The position numbers were made by a program, and so were the translations under genes. A stretch of DNA of 64,000 nt, from positions 54,501 to 118,500 of the forward strand of contig JAGXFX010000015.1 in the NCBI GenBank assembly GCA_024637045.1, written 5' to 3'. Below, in pieces: positions 34,519-41,872 of this stretch (the first letter of the stretch is position 1; the number at the start of each line of letters is the position of its first letter). The notes under the pieces were generated by a model. It made no database searches. It was not told the origin of the DNA and worked only from the letters and a program-made list of their open reading frames with translations. This stretch comes from Soehngenia sp. Its GTDB lineage: Bacteria > Bacillota > Clostridia > Tissierellales > Tissierellaceae.

Positions 34519-35838
34519 CTACTCTGTTCTTATAGCTTCTATTGCCGATAGATTCATGGCTCTTCTTGCGGGGTAGTATCCTGATATTATGCCGATCAAG
34601 GCTGAAAAGGCGAGGGCAGCAAATACCAGCCAGATTGGAATTATTGAAATCTTTGTGCCTGCACCGGTTCCAAACATATCTCCAAACGCGCTTCCAAACT
34701 GGTTTATTGCAAATGATAAAAGATAGCTTACTCCGATGCCGATGATTCCTCCAAGCAGACCGATTAGGGCTGACTCAAATAGGAATAGTTTTTTGATATC
34801 AGTGATTGATGCACCGATTACCTTCATTATTCCAATTTCTCTGGTTCTTTCATAAATGCTCATGACCATCGTATTTGTAATGCCGATTGCAGCTACAAGA
34901 AGTGAAATGGCACCAATTCCTCCGAGAACCAGCTGGATAATCCCTGCTGTCTCTTTCATTGACTCTAGTTGGTCATTAAGACTGTATGCTTCATATCCCA
35001 TGATTTTAATAGTATCCTGAACATCTTTTACATTTTTCATATCATCGACTTTTACATCTATTCTCATATATTGAGAGTTAGTGGGCTGACCAGGAGCAGG
35101 TCTTAAATCCTCAGCCTTCTCCTTTTCCTTAATAAGCTTCTGAATCTCAGTTAGTGGCATATATACCCCGTAGCTATGCTCCCAGTTGCCTCCAGCAAGA
35201 ACTCCTGCTACCTTGATTTTATATTCCTTGTAATCGACTTTTTCAGAAGGTGGAATATTTGGATCATCCCAGCCGTAGTTGGGATTTAGCGTCATGGTCA
35301 TCCTGTCTTTCATTAGATTTATCTTGGGTTCTCTCCAGACTCGAGACTTTGGGTCATAGAAGTTTTGAGCCATATCGCTTCCGAAAAGAACCGTAAGTTC
35401 ATCACCTGCTGCAAGAAGACGACCTTCTCCCGCTTCAAATCCAAACTCTTCCATGACATCCGGGTCAATTCCCCTTATGGGTACTCCAGCGACATATCTC
35501 CCGTTAATTATTGAACCGTAGGTTTCAAGTGTCGGACTGACTGAGACAACATGGGGCAGCGTCTTAAAACTTACAACAGCCGCATCATCAAGACTGACAT
35601 CTTCCTTCCCTGCTCCTGGCATGGAAGGATCAGACCAGCCTTGCTGAACATTGATTGTTGTAAGGCTTCCCCACTGGGCAATCTGGTCCTCAAAAGCCTG
35701 AGAAAGTCCGAAACCAAGGCTTAGCATAACTATAATGGAGCTTGCTCCAATAATTACACCAAGGACTGTAAGAAAAGTTCTCAGCTTTCTCCTCCACAGA
35801 TTTTTTATTCCCATAAAAACAATATCAAGGTTATTCAT
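34519..35838 (-). CDS. MacB-like ABC transporter permease (FtsX family)
   Basis: Membrane protein of 439 residues. One helix near the N-terminus (FLTVLGVIIGASSIIVMLSLGFGLS) is followed by a large outside domain (residues about 45-300) with the MacB-type periplasmic core start SLTTINVQ. Three C-terminal helices form the FtsX domain: LVLGGIGAISLLVAAIGITNTM, then GIMKVIGAS, LLGGIIGIGVSYLL and the end SGYYPARRAMNLSAIEAIR. Such proteins usually couple ATP hydrolysis to work outside the membrane rather than carry a substrate through. The start overlaps the end of the exported partner gene by eight bases, so it is third in a three-gene operon. Confidence 0.9.
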   Translation of the reverse strand: MNNLDIVFMGIKNLWRRKLRTFLTVLGVIIGASSIIVMLSLGFGLSQAFEDQIAQWGSLTTINVQQGWSDPSMPGAGKEDVSLDDAAVVSFKTLPHVVSVSPTLETYGSIINGRYVAGVPIRGIDPDVMEEFGFEAGEGRLLAAGDELTVLFGSDMAQNFYDPKSRVWREPKINLMKDRMTMTLNPNYGWDDPNIPPSEKVDYKEYKIKVAGVLAGGNWEHSYGVYMPLTEIQKLIKEKEKAEDLRPAPGQPTNSQYMRIDVKVDDMKNVKDVQDTIKIMGYEAYSLNDQLESMKETAGIIQLVLGGIGAISLLVAAIGITNTMVMSIYERTREIGIMKVIGASITDIKKLFLFESALIGLLGGIIGIGVSYLLSFAINQFGSAFGDMFGTGAGTKISIIPIWLVFAALAFSALIGIISGYYPARRAMNLSAIEAIRTE

Positions 35839-37873
35839 CTATTTCCAGATCCTCATCGAATTTTTTTGCCTTCTTTTTGCGATAGAAAACAATTCCACCG
35901 GCTACTGCCAAAAGAACCAGTCCAGGAATTATAAATTTTATCATTGAGCCTCCGACTCCAGGCTCTTCGATGGGTGGTTCCATGGGGAATTCAGGTATGG
36001 GTTCCATATCCATTACATTCAAACTGAAGGGTTTCCGCTCTTCGATCTTTTGGCCTGTGGAGTCCTCAAATGTGAAGACGAGTTCACCTTCTAGTTGTCC
36101 TGCTTCGCTTGGGATAACATACCCTTCAAAGAAATCACTGCTGCCGCTATTGAAGTTACCTACATAATACTGACCGTTTTCAGTTTGAAAGTTACCATCC
36201 AGCTTAACCATCATATTGTACAAAGGAACCTTGCCGGTGTTGTAGAACTCGACAGAAATGGGTGTGGACTGACCCACGTAGCTTTCTGGGAAAAATCCAA
36301 CTTCTCCTGTGTCAAGCTTTGATTGCTGAACAACAGGGACGCCAATAAGTTCCACTGCAGTATAAGGGTTTGCCAGACTGTCTTCGTATTCAAAATTAGC
36401 TGTCAGAGTATACGTCTTTGCCTTTGCATCAGGTACGGTGTACATGCTTATTGTTTTCTCGATTTTCCCCTTGGGAGGGATGCTGTCAATATAGAATGTA
36501 TTTGAGCTGTTCACCGGAGTAAATACAGAGCCAGATTCAGTCTCTTCATCCGCAGTCAGATATATCTTTATATTTCTTACTGTCTTTGTATTGTTGGTAT
36601 TATAGAACGACAGACTCATCTGGAACTGATTTCCTGCACTTACTAGTGTAGGAGAGAAGCTGTACCTGTCTATAATAAGCTTTGGAGTTGACTGGTTTGC
36701 ATTTTCATCAGGAGCGTTAAGGAATACCCCGACCAGGTGAGTCAAGGTTTCTCTTGATGCTGGTTCGACTAATTCATCCGTATAGTCCACTGTTATTTCT
36801 ATCGGGTAATTTCTGGTTTGACCAGTTCTAGTTGTAACAAAGAGAAACTGAAACGACTTTACTTCTCCAGACTGAATCTCCCCAATCTTTGTTATTCCAA
36901 GAGATTTTGGAACAAGTCCGCTTTCGTCCTGGCTCGTTGCCTTTACTTCGACATTCTTTGCTGGGGATTGTCCCTGATTTCTTACATCAAAGGTTACAAC
37001 TACCTCTCGATTCTGACCAAGGGCGCCAGTTGGATACTTAATATTTTCAACAACGAGCTTTGAAGCTCTTTCGTCATTCTTGGTGGCCTGGAATGAAAAG
37101 TATTGCTGGGACTCAACAATATTGTTGTCGGTATCCCTGTAGGTCAGTTGAACCATCATTTCGTGATTGCCTGACCTGATTGTATTTGATGCCTGCAGTT
37201 CAAAATAAGCGTAACCTTTTCTTCCTCCTGAGATATCAGGGATTCTCTGGATGCTGAGTCCATTTGCAAGAATCAGTGACTCTTCTGAGAGTCCAGGGAG
37301 GCTAATTGTAATATTTCTAGCTGACCCTTCGCCCATGTTTGACAATTCAAATCCAACAACAACAGGATCTCCAGGATTTACTGTAATATTTGGCATTACA
37401 TCTGTTCTCGAAACTATTAAGTCAGGAGTCGTATCATTCTGAATAACCCTGATATTTATCCTTTCACTCAAAGTGTATTTTTCTCCAAGAGTATCATAAT
37501 ATACAACCCTTAGATCCATTGTGTAAGTGTTGTCAGGAGCATCTTTGTTAATTTCCACATCAAAGCTGAAATTTTCCGTATCACTTGATTTGATAACATC
37601 TTCTTCCCTGTAGCTTTTTCCATCAACAAGAACCATTCCGGAGGAGTCTGAATATAGGGTGGCGGTTACATCAACTGCATCCTCATATCCATTGCTGTTC
37701 TTGATTCTTATGTCGAGCTCAAGGTCTTTTCCGGGCTCACCTGTGAAGGTATTTGGACTGACCATAATAAGATCTGGCTTGTCAAAGAAACCCTCTCCTG
37801 TTGCGAATACACTTGCAGGTATGATTGTAAATATCATAATAATTGCTAAGAAGCTGCTCAATAACCGTTTCAT
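35831..37873 (-). CDS. Exported, membrane-anchored CARDB-like repeat protein (COG1361 type)
   Basis: A 680-residue protein with a signal peptide (residues 1-25, ending VFATGEG), several beta-sandwich repeats of about 110-130 residues, a proline-rich linker (PIPEFPMEPPIEEPG), and one C-terminal membrane helix (FIIPGLVLLAVAGGIVFY) followed by a KKKAKKF basic anchor. Repeated motifs such as FELSNMGEGSARNITI, FDVRNQGQSPAKNVEV and FYNTGKVPLYNMMVKL are typical of CARDB/NEW3-like domains. It lies between an ABC ATPase and an FtsX permease, in the place held by MacA in Gram-negative MacAB. It may be the extracellular adaptor or a cell-wall-facing partner. Confidence 0.85.
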   Translation of the reverse strand: MKRLLSSFLAIIMIFTIIPASVFATGEGFFDKPDLIMVSPNTFTGEPGKDLELDIRIKNSNGYEDAVDVTATLYSDSSGMVLVDGKSYREEDVIKSSDTENFSFDVEINKDAPDNTYTMDLRVVYYDTLGEKYTLSERINIRVIQNDTTPDLIVSRTDVMPNITVNPGDPVVVGFELSNMGEGSARNITISLPGLSEESLILANGLSIQRIPDISGGRKGYAYFELQASNTIRSGNHEMMVQLTYRDTDNNIVESQQYFSFQATKNDERASKLVVENIKYPTGALGQNREVVVTFDVRNQGQSPAKNVEVKATSQDESGLVPKSLGITKIGEIQSGEVKSFQFLFVTTRTGQTRNYPIEITVDYTDELVEPASRETLTHLVGVFLNAPDENANQSTPKLIIDRYSFSPTLVSAGNQFQMSLSFYNTNNTKTVRNIKIYLTADEETESGSVFTPVNSSNTFYIDSIPPKGKIEKTISMYTVPDAKAKTYTLTANFEYEDSLANPYTAVELIGVPVVQQSKLDTGEVGFFPESYVGQSTPISVEFYNTGKVPLYNMMVKLDGNFQTENGQYYVGNFNSGSSDFFEGYVIPSEAGQLEGELVFTFEDSTGQKIEERKPFSLNVMDMEPIPEFPMEPPIEEPGVGGSMIKFIIPGLVLLAVAGGIVFYRKKKAKKFDEDLEIDE

Positions 37874-38584
37874 TTATTCTGTTTCCTCCTTGTGAGTTTT
37901 TTGGATTTCAATTTTTTCGATATTACCATCCCTTAAGTGTACAATCCTGTGGGCGTAGTCTGAGATTTCAACATCGTGGGTGACTATTACAAGAGTTTGA
38001 TTAAAATCCTTTGCCATGCCGGTTATTAGGTCCATAACTTCATAGGTCGTCTTGGTGTCCAGATTCCCGGTAGGTTCATCAGCAAATACAATCCTAGGAT
38101 TGCTTACAAATGCTCTGGCGATGCTTACCCTTTGCTGCTGACCTCCACTCATTTCAGATGGCTTGTGATGGAGTCTGCCTCCAAGCCCTACGTTTTTAAG
38201 CATTTTAGCTGCAGCCTTTTCTCTGGTGGATTTGGGTATCCCTTTAAATGTCAGTACCAGACTAACGTTTTCAAGGGCTGTAAGGGTTGGTATCAGGTTG
38301 TATGACTGGAATACAAAGCCAACATTAAGTTGCCTGAATTTTGTAAGCTGACGCTCATTCATCTTCTCCAGATGATGGTTGTTTACGATAATTTCTCCCT
38401 TTGTTGGCTTTTCCAATCCTGCCATCATATTTAGGAGAGTACTCTTTCCGGAGCCTGATGTTCCAATAAGGCAAATAAACTCTCTTTTTTCTATAGATAG
38501 ACTCACATCATCAAGGGCTTTTATCTTCTCATCACCCATTCGATATATTTTTTTTACGTTATTTAGTCTAATAAACTCATCCAG
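37874..38584 (-). CDS. MacB/LolD-type ABC transporter ATPase
   Basis: A 236-residue ATPase with Walker A GTSGSGKST, Q-loop FVFQSYNLIPTL, signature MSGGQQQRVSIARAF, Walker B IVFADEPTGNLD and H-loop VTHDVEIS. It energises the FtsX permease at 34519-35838. The best start appears to be a CTG at 38582-38584, nine bases after a perfect GAGGAGG; the only ATG in frame is 13 codons upstream with no ribosome site, and the sequence before the CTG is unlike this family. Its stop is followed directly by the exported-protein gene start. It leads the three-gene minus-strand operon. Confidence 0.92.
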   Translation of the reverse strand: MDEFIRLNNVKKIYRMGDEKIKALDDVSLSIEKREFICLIGTSGSGKSTLLNMMAGLEKPTKGEIIVNNHHLEKMNERQLTKFRQLNVGFVFQSYNLIPTLTALENVSLVLTFKGIPKSTREKAAAKMLKNVGLGGRLHHKPSEMSGGQQQRVSIARAFVSNPRIVFADEPTGNLDTKTTYEVMDLITGMAKDFNQTLVIVTHDVEISDYAHRIVHLRDGNIEKIEIQKTHKEETE

Positions 38585-38670
38585 GTTAATACACCTCCTC
38601 AATTGACTATTAAAGTCTACCATATTAGAGAGAATTAGTAGTTACAAAATGTTTAAAAATGGTAAAAAAA

Positions 38671-38698
38671 AAGATTGCAGAAAAATTTCTGCAATCTT
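38671..38698 (-). terminator. Intrinsic terminator after the phosphofructokinase gene
   Basis: A 13-bp stem AAGATTGCAGAAA with TTTCTGCAATCTT and a two-base centre. On the minus strand it is followed by a run of T (the complement of GGTAAAAAAA). Confidence 0.8.
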
Positions 38699-38708
38699 AA
38701 ATAATAAT

Positions 38709-39926
38709 TTATCTGTTTAGTTTTTTCTCCACCTTTGGGGCACGTATTCTTTGAGACTGTGGCATGTCTGATCCAAGAAGTGGAAGCAAATAATACTTGA
38801 ACGCCTCCGTTACATGATTCCCTGCCTCATTAATAAATTCATTCGGCATTGATTTTGTGAACTTGGCCACTTCTGAAAGTGGTGAAAGTTTGTAGTCTAC
38901 TGAGTAAATCCCAGTTCTGTGGATAGTGACCGAGCCGTCCACATTGTTCCAAAGTGCAAACTGAGCTGCCTTTTCACCGACTTCCCTTGCTTCCTGCTGA
39001 TCAACATCGGAAACGCAGCCTATAAAGGATCTCTGTAGATATCCAAAGGTATCACTTCGCACTCTTTTAATTCCAAGTCTATTTTTGATTGTATCGGCAA
39101 GCAGATCACCTAATGCTCCTGTACCAGAAAGCTGTATGTTTCCGTGACTGTCTTTTTCTACTTCATCCTTTAGAGTTGCAATAAGCGGAGTTCCATTTTC
39201 ATCAATAACTCCTTCTGATACGGCTATTATACATCTGCCATGCTCTTCATAGGTTTTCTTTACATCAGCCAGGAAGCTGTCCATTATAAATGGCCTTTCA
39301 GGAAGATAAATCAGATGAGGTCCATCATCAGGATATTTCTGTGCCATTGAGGCTGCTGCTGTAAGAAAACCTGCATTTCTTCCCATTACAATTCCAATAT
39401 AAACTCCACCGAATGATTTAACATCAAGGTTAATTCCTATAAATGCCTGAGCTACAAAGCGAGCAGCAGAACCATAGCCTGGACAGTGATCATTGACCAA
39501 AAGGTCATTGTCGATTGTCTTTGGTATATGTATCGCCCTTAATTCATATCCTGATTCCATGGCTTTTTGGTTAACTATCCTCACTGTATCAGCTGAATCA
39601 TTTCCTCCTATATAAAAGAAGAATCTAATATTGTGTGCTTCCAATACCTTAAAAATCTTGTTACAGTATTCGTCGTCCGGCTTGTCCCTAGTAGAGAACA
39701 AAGCTGCTCCAGGTGTCCTGGCAATTTTTTCAAAATTATTGGTGGTTTCCTGTGTAAGATCAATCAGCTCTTCGTTGATAATTCCTGAAACACCGTGAAG
39801 TGCACCGTAGATTTTTTCAACCTGCGGGAATTTCCTTGCTTCAAGGACAACTCCAACCAGCGATTGATTTATTACGGCAGTTGGTCCACCACCTTGTGCA
39901 ACCAGTGCATTACCTCTAAGTTTCAT
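38709..39926 (-). CDS. pfp: 6-phosphofructokinase, probably pyrophosphate-dependent
   Basis: Glycolytic kinase of 405 residues that converts fructose 6-phosphate to the 1,6-bisphosphate. The glycine-rich loop GGGPTAVINQS opens the protein. GGNDSADTV has an aspartate where ATP enzymes have glycine (GGDGS), and the catalytic segment is PKTIDNDL, with a lysine; both are the marks of PPi-dependent enzymes. MGRNAGFLTAA and the sugar-binding LPERPF follow. PPi use would save ATP in a fermenting anaerobe. The gene is alone, with no pyruvate kinase beside it, and is divergent from kal. Confidence 0.92.
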   Translation of the reverse strand: MKLRGNALVAQGGGPTAVINQSLVGVVLEARKFPQVEKIYGALHGVSGIINEELIDLTQETTNNFEKIARTPGAALFSTRDKPDDEYCNKIFKVLEAHNIRFFFYIGGNDSADTVRIVNQKAMESGYELRAIHIPKTIDNDLLVNDHCPGYGSAARFVAQAFIGINLDVKSFGGVYIGIVMGRNAGFLTAAASMAQKYPDDGPHLIYLPERPFIMDSFLADVKKTYEEHGRCIIAVSEGVIDENGTPLIATLKDEVEKDSHGNIQLSGTGALGDLLADTIKNRLGIKRVRSDTFGYLQRSFIGCVSDVDQQEAREVGEKAAQFALWNNVDGSVTIHRTGIYSVDYKLSPLSEVAKFTKSMPNEFINEAGNHVTEAFKYYLLPLLGSDMPQSQRIRAPKVEKKLNR

Positions 39927-40121
39927 AGTCAGTCCTCCCTTATTTGTAAGTAAATCTCGTTCTCATTCAATAATATGTACTTTTCATATATACCTCAATA
40001 ATACCAGATTCAACCCTTTTCTTCAATATTCGATGCTCTCTAACAAATGAGCTTTTTGAGTAGTTTAGTTCATGGGATTGTGTTATACTTAAGACAAACA
40101 ATGTAAAAGGGGGATTTTTCA

Positions 40122-40505
40122 ATGGATAAGGTAATGATCAGGATGAGAATGAGTGCCCACGATGCGCACTATGGTGGTAATCTTGTTGACGGAGCGAGAA
40201 TGCTTGGATTGTTCGGAGATGTTGCTACTGAGCTGCTTATAAGACACGATGGAGACGAGGGTCTATTTGTTGCATATGACATGGTTGAGTTCACTGCACC
40301 TGTATATGCAGGAGATTACATAGAGGCAGTTGGTGAAATAACTAATGTTGGCAATTCATCAAGGAAGATGAAATTTGAAGCTAGAAAAGTAATTGTTCCA
40401 AGACCGGATATCAACGATTCAGCGTGTGATTTCCTTGAGGAGCCGATTGTTGTGGCTAGAGCTGAAGGAACATGTGTAGTGACAAAGGATAAGAAGAGGA
40501 AGTAG
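40122..40505 (+). CDS. kal: 3-aminobutyryl-CoA ammonia-lyase
   Basis: A 127-residue hotdog-fold lyase of the lysine fermentation pathway. It removes ammonia from L-3-aminobutyryl-CoA to give crotonyl-CoA. The sequence keeps the family pattern: [19 protein letters not shown] at the start, [20 protein letters not shown] in the middle, and [17 protein letters not shown] later, matching the Kal proteins known from Fusobacterium and Clostridia. The ATG follows AAGGGGG. The next pathway gene, kce, lies 470 bases downstream across a repeat island, so the two may be separate units. Other pathway genes (kamA, kamDE, kdd) are not in the window. Confidence 0.92.
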   Translation: MDKVMIRMRMSAHDAHYGGNLVDGARMLGLFGDVATELLIRHDGDEGLFVAYDMVEFTAPVYAGDYIEAVGEITNVGNSSRKMKFEARKVIVPRPDINDSACDFLEEPIVVARAEGTCVVTKDKKRK

Positions 40506-40521
40506 AGCTAATTCACAGTTC

Positions 40522-40579
40522 TACCCTGTCAATGAAATATATCAAAATCAGAGATTTTGGATATTTCTATTGCTGGGCA
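40522..40579 (+). repeat. Module-1 hairpin repeat, variant B
   Basis: TACCC to GGGCA with arms CAAT/ATTG and GAAATATATC/GATATTTC, nearly the same as the first unit of the array at 6362-6420. Confidence 0.75.
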
Positions 40580-40754
40580 CTTACGATGCACAATGCACAA
40601 TTGAACAAAGAACGATGAACAATGAACAATGAGAAGATAATAATTAAGAGGTGAGAAGTAAGAAGTAATAGTTAAGAACTAAGAACTAAGAGCAAGAACT
40701 AAGCACATTTGATTTTGGTTGGCTAATGGGGAAAGATTCTTCACTGCGTTCAGA

Positions 40755-40812
40755 TACCCTCTCAATAAAATATATCAAAATCATAGATTATGGATATTTT
40801 AGTTGCCGGGCA
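40755..40812 (+). repeat. Module-1 hairpin repeat inside a module-2 element
   Basis: TACCC to GGGCA with arms CAAT/GTTG (a T-G wobble) and AAAATAT/ATATTTT. On both sides are the two halves of a module-2 inverted repeat, so this copy seems to have entered it. Confidence 0.7.
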
Positions 40813-40975
40813 CTTATGACAAATGTATTGTCATCTCGAGCTTGTTGAGAGATTGCTCTTAACTCTTAGCTATTAGATCTTAACTTTTAATTGGCTGATG
40901 AGCTTGACTATGATAAGAGATTGTTCACTATTCACTGTTCACTGTTCACTGATTAAAACGGGGGGAGATAATAGA

Positions 40976-41803
40976 ATGGAAAAACTTATTATAACCGCTG
41001 CGATAAGCGGAGCGGAAGTTACTAAGGAACACAATCCCAATATACCATATACAGTAGAAGAGATAGGAAGAGAAGCTGAATCAGCCTACAAGGCTGGTGC
41101 AAGTATAATCCATCTTCACGTTAGAGAGGACGATGGAACTCCGACTCAAAACAAGGAAAGATTCAAGGAATGCATGGATGAAATCAGAAGAAGATGTCCG
41201 GATGTTATTATTCAGCCTTCCACAGGCGGAGCTGTTGGAATGACAGACGAAGAAAGACTTCAACCTACAGAGTTGCATCCTGAAATGGCAACTCTTGACT
41301 GTGGAACACTTAATTTTGGTGGAGATGAAATATTTGTTAACACTGAAAATACAATAAAAAACTTTGGAAAGATAATGATTGAAAGAGATATTAAACCTGA
41401 AATCGAAGTATTTGACAAGGGAATGATAGATTACGCAATCAGGTTCCAGAAGAAAGGCTTTATTAAGACTCCAATGCACTTTGATTTTGTACTTGGCGTT
41501 CAGATGTCTGCAACAGCAAGAGACCTTGCATTTATGGTAGACAGCATTCCACAGGGATCAACATGGACAGCTGCAGGGATTGGAAGAAACCAGTTTCAAA
41601 TTGCAGCAATGACGATAGCAATGGGCGGAAATGTAAGAGTTGGATTTGAAGACAACACATATATTTCAAAGGGAGTTCTTGCAAAATCAAACGGCGAAAT
41701 GGTTGAAAAAGTAGTTAGAATCGCAAAGGAGCTTGGAAGAGAAATAGCTACTCCGGCTGAAGCCAGAGAGATTCTTGGACTTAAACCACTTGAGGTAAAA
41801 TAG
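40976..41803 (+). CDS. kce: 3-keto-5-aminohexanoate cleavage enzyme (BKACE family)
   Basis: A 275-residue zinc enzyme of lysine fermentation. It joins 3-keto-5-aminohexanoate with acetyl-CoA to yield acetoacetate and L-3-aminobutyryl-CoA, the substrate of Kal. Known active-site residues of the family can be seen: E14 in SGAEV, the zinc pair H46-x-H48 in IIHLHVRE, and the late glutamate E225 in RVGFEDN. The start is the ATG at 40976, eight bases after GGGGGAG; the frame extends 26 codons upstream into the TTCACTG repeats, which are not coding. A strong terminator follows. With kal, it indicates that the organism ferments lysine. Confidence 0.95.
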   Translation: MEKLIITAAISGAEVTKEHNPNIPYTVEEIGREAESAYKAGASIIHLHVREDDGTPTQNKERFKECMDEIRRRCPDVIIQPSTGGAVGMTDEERLQPTELHPEMATLDCGTLNFGGDEIFVNTENTIKNFGKIMIERDIKPEIEVFDKGMIDYAIRFQKKGFIKTPMHFDFVLGVQMSATARDLAFMVDSIPQGSTWTAAGIGRNQFQIAAMTIAMGGNVRVGFEDNTYISKGVLAKSNGEMVEKVVRIAKELGREIATPAEAREILGLKPLEVK

Positions 41804-41813
41804 ATAAATCTGA

Positions 41814-41844
41814 AAAATAGGTATCCGATTGGGTATCTATTTTT
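41814..41844 (+). terminator. Intrinsic terminator after kce
   Basis: A 13-bp stem AAAATAGGTATCC with GGGTATCTATTTT, including two G-T wobbles, a GATT loop and T-rich end. Confidence 0.88.
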
Positions 41845-41872
41845 CTAATAATATGGAAAGGGTGTGTGAATT

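Larger units (their letters stand above)
40506..40975. repeat. Intergenic repeat island 4, nested
   Basis: No gene is apparent in these 470 bases between kal and kce. From left: a module-1 copy (40522-40579), a GAACAATGAACAATG run, an AAGAACTAAGAACTAAGA run, a left module-2 half ending GATTCTTCACTGCGTTCAG (40734-40752), a module-1 copy (40755-40812), a right module-2 half TGTCATCTCGAGCTTG (40829-40855), a CTCTTAACTCTTAGC run, and a TTCACTATTCACTGTTCACTG run (40922-40950). The runs right of centre are approximate complements of those on the left, so the island is a nested palindrome with an insertion at its centre. Confidence 0.7.

Noticed and set aside
40898..40975. N-terminal extension of kce
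   Set aside because: The frame runs through the TTCACTG simple repeats; the strong GGGGGAG site and known family length support the ATG at 40976.
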